Assembly (NCBI GenBank): GCA_002319885.1
Contig: DCFT01000211.1
Location: 1 to 14,562, forward strand
Source: Bacteroidales bacterium UBA1797
GTDB lineage: Bacteria > Bacteroidota > Bacteroidia > Bacteroidales > VadinHA17
Length of the DNA: 14,562 nucleotides
Direction: 5' to 3'
Of this stretch, positions 1 to 8,164 are shown in pieces. The position numbers and the translations under genes are program-made. The notes below the pieces were generated by a model. The model was not told where the DNA came from. It was given only the letters and a program-made list of their open reading frames with translations, and searched no databases. Within the stretch, counting starts at the first letter, position 1. Each line of letters starts with the position of its first letter.

Positions 1-878
1 TCATTAGGATAGTCAAGCAAGAGGGCTTTATAATATTTTGTCTTACCTCCGTCAAACTTTTTAGCTATTTTATACATGCCTTCCGGTGTAGCCATATCCC
101 CTTTTACTCTCTTACTTCCAACCCAGTTTTTACCTAATTCAGCATCAAATATGTATTTTCTCGAACCACTAAGATAAATAAAACATTTTCGCGAAAATTT
201 ATCAATTATAATTGAATAATCATTATTTTTTTTAGAATCATTCAATGTTTTATCAACCCATCTTTTCCAGACAGAAAAGGACTTAAAGTAGTTTTTCAGA
301 CTGGTGGATGCATTTTCGTATGATCCTGTGAGCAGATACTCCGAATCAGTGATTTTTCTGTTTGCCTGGAAATACATACCCTTGTTATAGACTATTTCAG
401 CTTCTTTTAATAATATCTTACCTTTTGAGATCCTGTTACGGATTTCAGAAGGTAAGGGATAAGTGTTGAATAGCTGATCAAGCTGAACTACCAGTCCATC
501 TAAAGTATCGATTTTCTGTTTCAGTTTTATTTTAAGATTCGCCGAAGTGCTGACAGAATTTTCGCAGGCCTGGCTTGCCTTTTTTGCTGAAAGATCTGCA
601 AATGAGGCAACCTTATCATAATGTCTGAAATAGATAAATCTTTTATTTTCTTTTTTCCAGTTCACCATTGCAGAATCATAAAAGATCCTTGCCTCGGTAA
701 ACAGCTTTTTTGAATAAGTATTGGCCTTATTAACCTCTGCCTTTGAAAGAAGTTCTCTGGCATAATCCATCTTACCTGTTGGCGGATGAGGAGTAAAATG
801 GATCAATAATAAGATAACTAACGGTAATGTAACTGCAATCGCAGTAAAGATCAGCACCCCTCTCCAAACCTTTCTCAT
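1..878 (-). CDS. Membrane-anchored L,D-transpeptidase (YkuD) protein, partial
   Basis: The frame is open from the ATG at 878 to the window edge (292 codons; the C-terminus is missing). Residues 5-27 form a hydrophobic segment behind a basic MRK start, which fits a signal anchor placing the rest in the periplasm. Residues about 37-200 are helical and charged. From about residue 221 the sequence looks like the start of a YkuD (L,D-transpeptidase) domain: a short β-strand, then a TPEGMYKI motif (residues 264-271) and LLLDYPN at the end, typical of the family. The catalytic His and the SxGC cysteine motif would lie outside the window, so activity cannot be judged. YkuD enzymes make 3-3 peptidoglycan crosslinks or attach proteins to peptidoglycan. 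The gene starts just after the terminator of the lipoprotein gene upstream, leaving almost no room for its own promoter. The helical part resembles that lipoprotein. Confidence 0.82.
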   Translation of the reverse strand, partial: MRKVWRGVLIFTAIAVTLPLVILLLIHFTPHPPTGKMDYARELLSKAEVNKANTYSKKLFTEARIFYDSAMVNWKKENKRFIYFRHYDKVASFADLSAKKASQACENSVSTSANLKIKLKQKIDTLDGLVVQLDQLFNTYPLPSEIRNRISKGKILLKEAEIVYNKGMYFQANRKITDSEYLLTGSYENASTSLKNYFKSFSVWKRWVDKTLNDSKKNNDYSIIIDKFSRKCFIYLSGSRKYIFDAELGKNWVGSKRVKGDMATPEGMYKIAKKFDGGKTKYYKALLLDYPN

Positions 879-896
879 TTAACCAGTGATGACTTT

Positions 897-924
897 AAAA
901 AAAACCCCGGGAAATTCCCGGGGG
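897..924 (-). terminator. Rho-independent terminator after the helical lipoprotein gene
   Basis: On the minus strand a stem CCCCGGG/CCCGGGG with a short AT loop is followed at once by eight T residues (complement of A at 897-904). This is a textbook intrinsic terminator, about 30 nt after the lipoprotein stop codon. It lies between that gene and the L,D-transpeptidase gene, whose ATG is only 18 nt further on. The downstream gene may therefore depend on read-through. Confidence 0.88.
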
Positions 925-953
925 TTTAATATAAATAAGCTAATACTTATTAA

Positions 954-1571
954 TTATTTTTTCTTTGCTGCCATTGGTGTTTTTCCATGTACCTTTGCGA
1001 TAGCATCCTTAAGCTCGGTGTTTATACCGTTTGCTTTATCACTTGCAGCTTTAATTTTATTAAGAGCATCCATGTAAGTTCCTTTGTCATATAAAGCCTG
1101 AGCATCTGCAACAGAAGCTTCTATAGCAGCCATATCAGTTTTCATTGCTTCAAGAACAGCAGCTCCTTCTTTTCCGCGTGGAGCTTTCTTCATGAGTGTT
1201 CCATTCTCTTCAATAACAGCCTTAACAGCAGTCATTGTTGTTTCGACTTCTTTCTTAACTTCATCTTTCTTAGCAGCAGCGTCAGTAGCTACTTTGTTAG
1301 CAGCTGCTAATGTTTCGTCCAATTTGACTTCAATAGGGCCAAATTTCTTGAATAATTTTGATTTCTGTACTTCAATTGCAGCATTAATAGATTTCATTGA
1401 ATCCTGTACAGCTGAAAATTCAGCGGGTACATAAACAGCTGCTTCAGCAGTCTGTGCAGCTTCTATTGCTGCATTAGTAGCATCAACTTTTGCCTGTGGA
1501 ACTTTGCCACAACTAGAAAGGAAAGCAACCATTGCGATAGCAGCTAATCCCATTAAAACTTTGTTCTTCAT
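954..1571 (-). CDS. Small alanine/lysine-rich helical lipoprotein
   Basis: The product is a 205-residue probable lipoprotein. I chose the ATG at 1571 rather than the upstream in-frame ATG at 1607, because it gives a compact signal peptide (MKNK, hydrophobic core, lipobox FLSSC with Cys21). The mature part is almost entirely predicted α-helix, rich in Ala, Lys, Glu and Asp, and ends in AAKKK. The pattern A-x2-AI-x2-A...Y-x-P-x-EF-x-A (residues 31-54) resembles small DUF4398-like lipoproteins, but I cannot confirm the family. There is no acidic surface-export signal right after Cys21 (GKVPQAK), which favours the periplasmic face of the outer membrane. It has its own promoter upstream and a strong terminator downstream, suggesting high expression. 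The protein shares a helical pattern with the next gene. Function is unknown; a structural envelope role, perhaps linked to peptidoglycan, is an inference. Confidence 0.88.
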   Translation of the reverse strand: MKNKVLMGLAAIAMVAFLSSCGKVPQAKVDATNAAIEAAQTAEAAVYVPAEFSAVQDSMKSINAAIEVQKSKLFKKFGPIEVKLDETLAAANKVATDAAAKKDEVKKEVETTMTAVKAVIEENGTLMKKAPRGKEGAAVLEAMKTDMAAIEASVADAQALYDKGTYMDALNKIKAASDKANGINTELKDAIAKVHGKTPMAAKKK

Positions 1572-1653
1572 TTTTTTAAACTTTTTAATACTTTGTTTAT
1601 TTAACAACTTCCGATCTTTTTGGTTTAATCGTTTCTGTTTTAAAATTACGGTG

Positions 1654-1683
1654 CAAATATATTAGAATTATGCGATAAAACAA
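1654..1683 (-). promoter_or_regulatory. Bacteroidota-type promoter for the helical lipoprotein gene
   Basis: Read on the minus strand, TTG (1683-1681) is followed by 19 nt and then TATATTTG (1661-1654). This matches the Bacteroidota housekeeping pattern of a -33 TTG element and a -7 TAnnTTTG element, with the correct spacing. The start of transcription would fall around 1645-1650, giving a leader of about 75-80 nt before the ATG at 1571. The match is by eye. Confidence 0.72.
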
Positions 1684-1703
1684 TATAAAAATTGAATTAT
1701 CTT

Positions 1704-1726
1704 AACATATAACTTAAATATATGTT
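1704..1726. repeat. Perfect 8-bp inverted repeat upstream of the lipoprotein promoter
   Basis: AACATATA and TATATGTT form perfect 8-bp arms around a 7-nt spacer. The dyad lies about 20 bp upstream of the -33 element, where an activator could bind. It is AT-only apart from one C/G pair, so chance is a real possibility in such AT-rich DNA. Confidence 0.35.
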
Positions 1727-1916
1727 GGAAACCACGGTATTGTATTATTCATACTCAGATTTATTTCAAAATACATATTTATTCAATACAGGGTTAAATC
1801 AAAATATCTGAATCCATTTTGAACTTCTGAAATTTATACTGATCGGGTAAATTATCAATAAATTATACATTAAATTAGCTGACAAAGATAATTCAAACCA
1901 GTTTTCCAGATATGTC

Positions 1917-4727
1917 TTAGTCTTGGCTTTCAGATTCTTTAATTAAAAACTCAGTGAGATTTTTATCGTGTCCGAGATTTAGTTTACGTCTTAATCTGTA
2001 CCTGCTTATTTCGACCGCTCTGCCTGAAATATTTAAGAGCTTTGCAATTTCTTTGGTAGTGAAATTCATTCTCAGGTATGAGCTAAGTCTGAGATCATGA
2101 GGTGTAAGATCAGGATATCTGTCTTTTAAGCGTCTGAAGAATCCCTGTTGTGACATTTTCAAAACATTCATTGTATTCTTCCATTCTTCAGTCTGCGAAT
2201 CGAGACCCTGATTTATTATCCTTTCCATCTCCCTGATGAATTTCACCGGGAATTTTGCAGATTGTTCCTGGAGTGTTTTAATCTGTTCATGTAATTCTGT
2301 TAAAATTTCATTTTTTTGTATAAGATATCTCATCGTCAGCATCAACTCATAGCTCTTGTAATCTAATTCGCTCTCAAGTTTGCTGTTATTAACCTCGAAT
2401 TCAATAAGTTGTTTCTGCTTTCTGAGTTCGATTCTGAATATTTTTATGCTCAGAACAATTAAACCTGTCAGGATCAGAGTATATAGTAAAAACGAATACC
2501 ATTTCAGGTACCATGGCCTTTGAATGGTAAAAAGCATAGTATCAAAATTGCTTGTAATATCCGATCTTATTATAAGATTGTATGTTCCATAACCAAGATT
2601 CAGATACGAAAAATAATCCTGTGTTGTATTGTGCCAGTCATCATCAATCCCGAGAAGTCTGTACTGGAACTCCTTACGCTCCATATAAAACTGTCCTGGA
2701 TTTGAGAAATAAACTGTAAGATTATTAGTGTTGTAGGGAACACTAATTTCATGTCTGCCTTTTACAGGAATTTCAATCCTTTTTTTATTCCCCTGAAAAA
2801 CCAGCTTGCTGATTTTTAAATCGGAAACCGACGAAGACAATCCCAACCGCGACAGGTTATAAATAATAAAAGCCTGACGGGTTGGAATCAGTACGCTATT
2901 ATTGCTTAAATTTATTATTTGAAGTTCTCTTTCACGGATATCGGATGATTTCTGAACCAGTTCCAATTTTTTTACGGCTTCAAAATCTTTTGATATTTCA
3001 AATAATGCTATTTTATTACCACTGACAAACCAGTAGTTGTTTTTAAGATAAGGTATAATCTGGGAAGCTTTCCTAAACTCTCCCAGGGTATTATTAAGCT
3101 TTTCCAGAGGAATCATTTCCTCTTTCTCATAATTGAAAGCATAAATAGAATCAGAAGTAGAAAAAACAACCTGATTATTTATTTTATGTATCTCAATTTT
3201 TCTCGGTATTCCTGAAATACTGTTATAAAACTTCAGATTGAGAATGGAATCAAGTGTTTCATTAAGTTCTATTTTATAAATTCCTTTCTGAGGATGAGAT
3301 GCCCATATATATCCAAGGTAATCAACTTCAATGTGCCTGATGGGTTCAGAAAACCCCTTAACCCTGTTTCTGAAAATCCATTTTCCATTACTGTCTTTTC
3401 TGAAAAATATTATACCTGTGTAAGTACCTTCGATCAGAAGATCATTATATTCCCTTATTGTCCACCCACCGGTAATATCCGATATCTTTCTTACCGAGGC
3501 ACCATCAATAAGAAAAGTACCATCATTATGACCGCATAATATCTGGTCATCATACTGATCAATCGTCCATACCTGGCCCTGAGTTCCGTTAAGAAGCCGA
3601 ACATCAGAAAAACTAAAATCTTCATTTAAATTTTTTATTACAGCTTCAAACAAACCATGGTTAGTACCGAGATATAACTTCGACTTATCCCGGATAATGG
3701 AATATATTGTACCAAGTATTCCGGAAGAATTTGTATAGGTGGCACCGGGAGAAAAGATATTGAAGTAGTTAGCGCCTTCATCAAGTCCTATCCACAGCCC
3801 ATTATCACGATCCTTGTATAGTGATAATACAGTATTATTATTCAGGCCATTTGAGTGGTCAAATTTCTGCACTATATCACCTTCTCTATTACACAGTACA
3901 ACACCACTCTGGATAGTTCCAAAAACAAATAATGAATCGTTAAGGGACATACCGGCATTACACGTCTTTGACTGCAGATAAGCAGATATTTCTGAGTTTT
4001 TAAACACAAATCTTTTCCCGTCAAATCTGAAAATCCCGTCATTTGCTGTACAAATCCAATAATCATTATTGCCAATTTCAATAATTGAGTGGACTTTTTT
4101 CCAGCTGAACAGATCACTGCCTTCAATTAATTTGAATTTCAAACCATCAAACCAGTAAAGACCATTTCCAAGAACCTGGACAATAAATCCTTTACTGGTC
4201 CGAAACATAAATAATAAAGTAAATGGTCCCTTTACGGGTTTTACATCTTCCCCTTTATAACAATATATTGTAGTGAACGACTGAAAGTAAATAGTGCCAT
4301 TATCTTCATAAATCTTCCATATTTCATCATTTTTCTCAATACCTGTCTTCTCAGAAAGAGAGTGATAGACAAGGTTCCCCTGGTGATTCTCTTTCCAGTA
4401 TCCGAATTCCTCGAAGGAACCTGTGTAAATTGTTCCATCCTGCGACACATAAACTGATCTTATGGTCTGTCCATATGGCAGACTGAAAAAACGGCTGCTG
4501 ATTCCGTTAAATTCTATTAAACCTTCAGAATTTGCGAAATAAATGTACCCGTTTGCAGGGCTCTGACAAATGCCCCAGTTTTGATTTTCAACGGGAACAT
4601 GATTTGAAATAAACCTTTTAATAACCTGGTCGGAGGAAAATGAAGAAGCATTAATATATGAAAAACCGGAAAAAGACATAAAGATTGCAAAACAGATTCC
4701 GGATATATTTTTCAGCAGTACTGACAT
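1917..4727 (-). CDS. Membrane-spanning β-propeller/Y_Y_Y sensor with LuxR-type HTH
   Basis: This is a 936-residue regulator counted from the ATG at 4727; an in-frame TTG at 4754 would add nine residues, but ATG gives a better signal sequence (hydrophobic to about residue 28). The periplasmic part carries many YWI/LYWFDG-type blades of a two-component-regulator propeller, with a clear Reg_prop repeat at about 300-321 (DNGLWIGLDEGANYF). A Y_Y_Y immunoglobulin-like domain spans about 658-736, one transmembrane helix about 743-764, a coiled coil about 765-860, and a LuxR/GerE helix-turn-helix about 874-929 (TTKEIAKLLNISGRAVEISRYRLRRKL). No histidine kinase, ATPase or receiver domain is present, so ligand binding outside is probably passed straight to DNA binding. 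It follows the two GH144-like genes by 90 nt in the same direction, so it is probably the PUL regulator. A weak own promoter cannot be excluded. Confidence 0.9.
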   Translation of the reverse strand: MSVLLKNISGICFAIFMSFSGFSYINASSFSSDQVIKRFISNHVPVENQNWGICQSPANGYIYFANSEGLIEFNGISSRFFSLPYGQTIRSVYVSQDGTIYTGSFEEFGYWKENHQGNLVYHSLSEKTGIEKNDEIWKIYEDNGTIYFQSFTTIYCYKGEDVKPVKGPFTLLFMFRTSKGFIVQVLGNGLYWFDGLKFKLIEGSDLFSWKKVHSIIEIGNNDYWICTANDGIFRFDGKRFVFKNSEISAYLQSKTCNAGMSLNDSLFVFGTIQSGVVLCNREGDIVQKFDHSNGLNNNTVLSLYKDRDNGLWIGLDEGANYFNIFSPGATYTNSSGILGTIYSIIRDKSKLYLGTNHGLFEAVIKNLNEDFSFSDVRLLNGTQGQVWTIDQYDDQILCGHNDGTFLIDGASVRKISDITGGWTIREYNDLLIEGTYTGIIFFRKDSNGKWIFRNRVKGFSEPIRHIEVDYLGYIWASHPQKGIYKIELNETLDSILNLKFYNSISGIPRKIEIHKINNQVVFSTSDSIYAFNYEKEEMIPLEKLNNTLGEFRKASQIIPYLKNNYWFVSGNKIALFEISKDFEAVKKLELVQKSSDIRERELQIINLSNNSVLIPTRQAFIIYNLSRLGLSSSVSDLKISKLVFQGNKKRIEIPVKGRHEISVPYNTNNLTVYFSNPGQFYMERKEFQYRLLGIDDDWHNTTQDYFSYLNLGYGTYNLIIRSDITSNFDTMLFTIQRPWYLKWYSFLLYTLILTGLIVLSIKIFRIELRKQKQLIEFEVNNSKLESELDYKSYELMLTMRYLIQKNEILTELHEQIKTLQEQSAKFPVKFIREMERIINQGLDSQTEEWKNTMNVLKMSQQGFFRRLKDRYPDLTPHDLRLSSYLRMNFTTKEIAKLLNISGRAVEISRYRLRRKLNLGHDKNLTEFLIKESESQD

Positions 4728-4817
4728 CAGGCTAAACTTGCAATATTTTTTCAAGAGTATAAATCTACAAAAAATCTTTCTAAATCCTCTTTTAAAAGCA
4801 TTGCACCTGATTTAAGA

Positions 4818-6179
4818 TCAGAAGCTGAATCCTAATTTTTGAAGGCCTGTTCTGACTTCGGGACTCGACATGAAAAGATCCCACAGAAGACCAGATCTGT
4901 AATTTTCAATCATGATTACTTCGGGACCCTGATCTATAGCAAGATATCTCTTTGGATACCAGCTATTTTGCTCGCTGAAAGCATCATAAAAACCATAGAT
5001 CCCCCATATTTTGTTGCCTATTTTATAATAAAAGTGTTTAAGAGCTTCCATAGATTGTTCAGGGGTATATGGAAAAGCTGAAAGAGCAGCAGTAGGAGAA
5101 ATTACCCCAAGATCGTTTTTTTCTCCAGGACTATGAGCCGCATAACCATCAATTGAATAACTTGCAGTCAGACCCCAGCAATCTTTACCATAACCAACAT
5201 ACTTATCGGGATTTCTGACACACCATTGCCAGTTAATAAGAGTCTGGCTGACATTTTCATGCCAGTAATCTGCATATGAGTCTTTTAGATGTCTCGGATC
5301 GAGACCTAAATAAGAATAATTGGTCCAGAAAAGCGGACCACCATATTCCTTAGCGCCATTATGGTTCAACGACAGAGTATAACCGTACTTTTCATGTTGT
5401 CCTTTAATTGCGCCATCCCTTGCCCATCCTTTTTGATAAACAACAGGAGAAACAGGATATGTAGGAGAAGATGCTGCCAGTATATATAGGATAAGGCATT
5501 CGTTATAACCCCTCACAGGGTTGTTCATCTGCCATCCATAATCAGGGGACCAGTGCCAGTATAAAACAGGTTCCCCCCCTTTTGTAAACCAATTCCACTC
5601 TACTCCTTTCCAGAGTGTATCAATTTTGGAAGCAAGCATTTTTTCCTTTTCTGATCCGTTGATAAAGTATTGTCTCGCTGCCAACAGTCCCTCAATCAGA
5701 TAGGCAGTTTCAACGATATCTGCTCCGTCGTCCTTTAAACTGAATGGTTTCACTTTCCCGGTTTCTCCATTTAACCAATGAGGCCAGGCTCCATGAAACC
5801 TGTCAGCTTTTTTAAGAAATTCTATTATTTTGGTGTAACGATCTACAGCTTCATCACGTGTTATAAATCCTCTTTTAATTCCTACCAGTATCGCCATCAG
5901 ACCAAACCCGGTCCCTCCTGTTGTAACAATGTTCTTATCATTATCAGGATATATATTGTCAACATGAAATCTTTCCCGGGCCATTCCGGATACTGGCTCC
6001 GCCCCTTCCCAGAAATATTGAAATGTTCTGAGCTGAACAAGTGTGAGGAGCGAATCATCAGATATCTCTTTAAATTCAGGCAGACTATTCTTATCCGAAA
6101 TTTTGTTCTTATTTCCGGCACAGCAGTTTACACCAAATATAATCAGAGCAAGGAGAGTATATAATTTGAGTTTTTTCAT
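4818..6179 (-). CDS. GH144-like glucanase, single catalytic module
   Basis: The product has 453 residues from the ATG at 6179, chosen because it gives a signal peptide (MKKLKLYTLLALIIF) and sits 5 nt after the stop of the gene upstream. The catalytic module fills about residues 40-453 and matches the 'glycoamylase' family PF10091, which includes GH144 endo-β-1,2-glucanases. Landmarks are GMARER (65-70), TTGGTGFG (86-93), DRFHGAWPHWLNG (126-138), DDGADIVETAY (150-160), LYWHWSPDYGW (206-216), GYNE (224-227), GLTAS (336-340) and AIDQGPEVIMIENYRSG (414-430). Asp150, Asp154 and Glu227 are candidate catalytic acids, by inference. The possible lipobox GVNCC is atypical (Asn before the first Cys), so it may be a lipoprotein or a periplasmic protein. 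No acidic export signal follows the cysteines. It is clearly paralogous to the gene just upstream but lacks its N-terminal Ig-like domains. Exact substrate is not proven. Confidence 0.87.
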   Translation of the reverse strand: MKKLKLYTLLALIIFGVNCCAGNKNKISDKNSLPEFKEISDDSLLTLVQLRTFQYFWEGAEPVSGMARERFHVDNIYPDNDKNIVTTGGTGFGLMAILVGIKRGFITRDEAVDRYTKIIEFLKKADRFHGAWPHWLNGETGKVKPFSLKDDGADIVETAYLIEGLLAARQYFINGSEKEKMLASKIDTLWKGVEWNWFTKGGEPVLYWHWSPDYGWQMNNPVRGYNECLILYILAASSPTYPVSPVVYQKGWARDGAIKGQHEKYGYTLSLNHNGAKEYGGPLFWTNYSYLGLDPRHLKDSYADYWHENVSQTLINWQWCVRNPDKYVGYGKDCWGLTASYSIDGYAAHSPGEKNDLGVISPTAALSAFPYTPEQSMEALKHFYYKIGNKIWGIYGFYDAFSEQNSWYPKRYLAIDQGPEVIMIENYRSGLLWDLFMSSPEVRTGLQKLGFSF

Positions 6180-6184
6180 TATTT

Positions 6185-8146
6185 TCAGTAAGTGAAGCCA
6201 AGTTTTGTCAAACCGTTCTGTACTTCCGGGGCTGACATTAATAAATTCCATAGAAGTGCTGTTCTGTAATTTTCAATCATACAAATAATTGGTCCCTGGT
6301 CAATGGCCAGCGTTGAGTTTGCCCACCAGCCCTCAGATACATCAAACGCATCGTAAAAGCCATAAGCTCCCCACAGATGATTCCCAAGGAAATAGTAATC
6401 TGTTTTCAGAGCATTCATGGACTGTATCGGGGTGTAAGGCATTGAAGAAAGAGCGGCCGTAGGAGTAATCACTCCGAGATCGTTAGTTGGCGATTGGGCA
6501 TTGTAACCCCATGGATTATCGGAAGCAGTCAGCCCCCAGATCGAGGCACCGTACCCCGGAAATTTTTTAGGATTTGCAACGCAATATGACCAATTTATTA
6601 AAGATTGATTTACATTTTGTTCCCAATAATCAGCGTATTGATCTTTGAGATTTCTGGGGTCAATTCCCATAAAGGTATACTGGGTAAAGAATAAAGGTCC
6701 GCCATAATCCTGGCCCAAAGGTAAAACATAACTGTAATAACTTCTTCCATTTACTATTCCGCCGTTATTTGCATACCCTAATGTATAAACGTCTTTTGTA
6801 ATTGAGTGAGTTGGTGAAGATGCGGCAATAATATATGTAATAAGAGTTTCATTGTATCCTTGTATCTTTAGGTTGTAGCCAAAATCCGGTGACCACTCCC
6901 AGTATAGAGTATTCTCACCATTTGTAAACCAGTCAAATTCAACCGCATCAAATAAATTATTTATCCGGTCGATTTCTGTTTTTTCTTCAGCAACGGAAGA
7001 ATCGAGGTATTGTCTCATACAAAGCAGACCCATTAGCATATAGGACGTTTCCACTACATCTCCTCCGTTATCCTGAGCACTAAAAGGTTGTGTTTTCCCG
7101 GTTACGCCATTTAGCCAGTGTGGCCAGACACCATGAAAGCGGTCGCATGTTTCCAGAAAACCCAGTATCTTATCAAGACGGGCAATACCATCTGTTCTAG
7201 AGATAAACCCCCTTTCCATACCCACTATCATTGCCATGATACCAAATCCTGAACCTCCTGTGGTAACAATATCGCCGGAAGAATTCCTTTCACGCGCCAT
7301 GCCACACGAGGGATGGCCAAAATCCCAGAAATATTTAAATGTTTGTTGTTGTATCAGAGTCAGAAGATCATCATCCGGAATTTGCGGATACTGATAGGTG
7401 GAATCGACCCTTGTATAAAAACCGGAAGAAAAGCCCGGAAAGGTATACCCTCCGGCCGAGGTCAGGGTGGAGGAAATAGAGAATAAGTACTTTGTAAGAC
7501 CTTCTGCTTTTAAGGAATTTGAAGCCAGTAATGTCTTATTGTCGTTTGAAAGAGTGTACGTTAAAGGAGGCCCCGTGAAAGATAAAGATGATTTGTAATT
7601 ATTAGGGTTCAGTGGCTGCGAGAAGGTCACATTTATATTGATTTTTTTTGGATCAATGTTCTGCAACAATGTAGTAGTCATCGGTGTCCCATTGAGGCTG
7701 ATAGACTCTATTTTCATCGATCCCGCAACTGTGGTAAATTTATACTGGATCCCTGCGAAAGTCTCCCCGTTCATACCATGTAATGAGGAAGAAATTGCAA
7801 GAGTATAATCAGTGGAATAATGCAGCACAGAAGTTGGAATAAGATTAAGCGTTGTCAAATTGTCAGAAGCAGTGTATGTATAAGCAACTCCAACTCCACC
7901 TGAATCCATAAGAGTGATCACTTTAACCATTGAAGTGGTATCTACTGCACTCGTGAATATAATTTGTACAGGCTGATCATCAGGCACATTTTTTATGGTA
8001 CTGTTGACATCAAGAGTGGAAGATCCGATCTTCACGCTTACTATTTGAATTATTCCTGCATCCTTATTCGGTGCCGTATCTTTCCTGCATGAAAGTACAA
8101 CGATGAAAAATATGAAATAAGCAAGTCTGAATATTTTATATTTCAT
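6185..8146 (-). CDS. GH144-like glucanase lipoprotein with two N-terminal Ig-like domains
   Basis: This 653-residue lipoprotein starts at the ATG at 8146; the longer in-frame start at 8203 would place extra residues before the signal peptide and overlap a hairpin. The signal peptide ends in lipobox VVLSC (Cys20), followed by RKD, which may favour export to the surface. Residues about 31-140 and 143-246 look like two bacterial Ig-like (Big_5/SbsA-type) domains. The catalytic module runs from about 255 to 653 and repeats the landmarks of its neighbour: GMARER (282-287), TTGGSGFG (295-302), DRFHGVWPHWLNG (335-347), DNGGDVVETSY (359-369), LYWEWSPDFGY (414-424), GYNE (430-433) and AIDQGP (614-619). 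Candidate acids Asp359, Asp363 and Glu433 are all kept, so it looks active. The likely role is endo-cleavage of β-1,2-glucan or a related glucan at the cell surface. Its stop codon is 5 nt before the next GH gene. Confidence 0.88.
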   Translation of the reverse strand: MKYKIFRLAYFIFFIVVLSCRKDTAPNKDAGIIQIVSVKIGSSTLDVNSTIKNVPDDQPVQIIFTSAVDTTSMVKVITLMDSGGVGVAYTYTASDNLTTLNLIPTSVLHYSTDYTLAISSSLHGMNGETFAGIQYKFTTVAGSMKIESISLNGTPMTTTLLQNIDPKKININVTFSQPLNPNNYKSSLSFTGPPLTYTLSNDNKTLLASNSLKAEGLTKYLFSISSTLTSAGGYTFPGFSSGFYTRVDSTYQYPQIPDDDLLTLIQQQTFKYFWDFGHPSCGMARERNSSGDIVTTGGSGFGIMAMIVGMERGFISRTDGIARLDKILGFLETCDRFHGVWPHWLNGVTGKTQPFSAQDNGGDVVETSYMLMGLLCMRQYLDSSVAEEKTEIDRINNLFDAVEFDWFTNGENTLYWEWSPDFGYNLKIQGYNETLITYIIAASSPTHSITKDVYTLGYANNGGIVNGRSYYSYVLPLGQDYGGPLFFTQYTFMGIDPRNLKDQYADYWEQNVNQSLINWSYCVANPKKFPGYGASIWGLTASDNPWGYNAQSPTNDLGVITPTAALSSMPYTPIQSMNALKTDYYFLGNHLWGAYGFYDAFDVSEGWWANSTLAIDQGPIICMIENYRTALLWNLLMSAPEVQNGLTKLGFTY

Positions 8147-8164
8147 AACCAAAAGATAATGATT

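Larger units (their letters stand above)
1572..1916. other. Intergenic region between the PUL regulator and the lipoprotein gene
   Basis: This 345-nt, AT-rich gap holds the lipoprotein promoter at 1654-1683 and an 8-bp inverted repeat at 1704-1726. I see no convincing GC-rich terminator after the regulator stop codon at 1917, and no coding frame of substance on either strand. Confidence 0.7.

Noticed and set aside
1704..1726. Inverted repeat as terminator of the regulator gene
   Set aside because: The stem is almost purely A/T, has no following T-tract and lies about 190 nt beyond the stop codon; an operator or chance is more likely.
5778..6164. 128-codon open frame on the plus strand inside a GH144-like gene
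   Set aside because: It is antisense to strongly conserved GH144-like motifs and has no recognisable features of its own.
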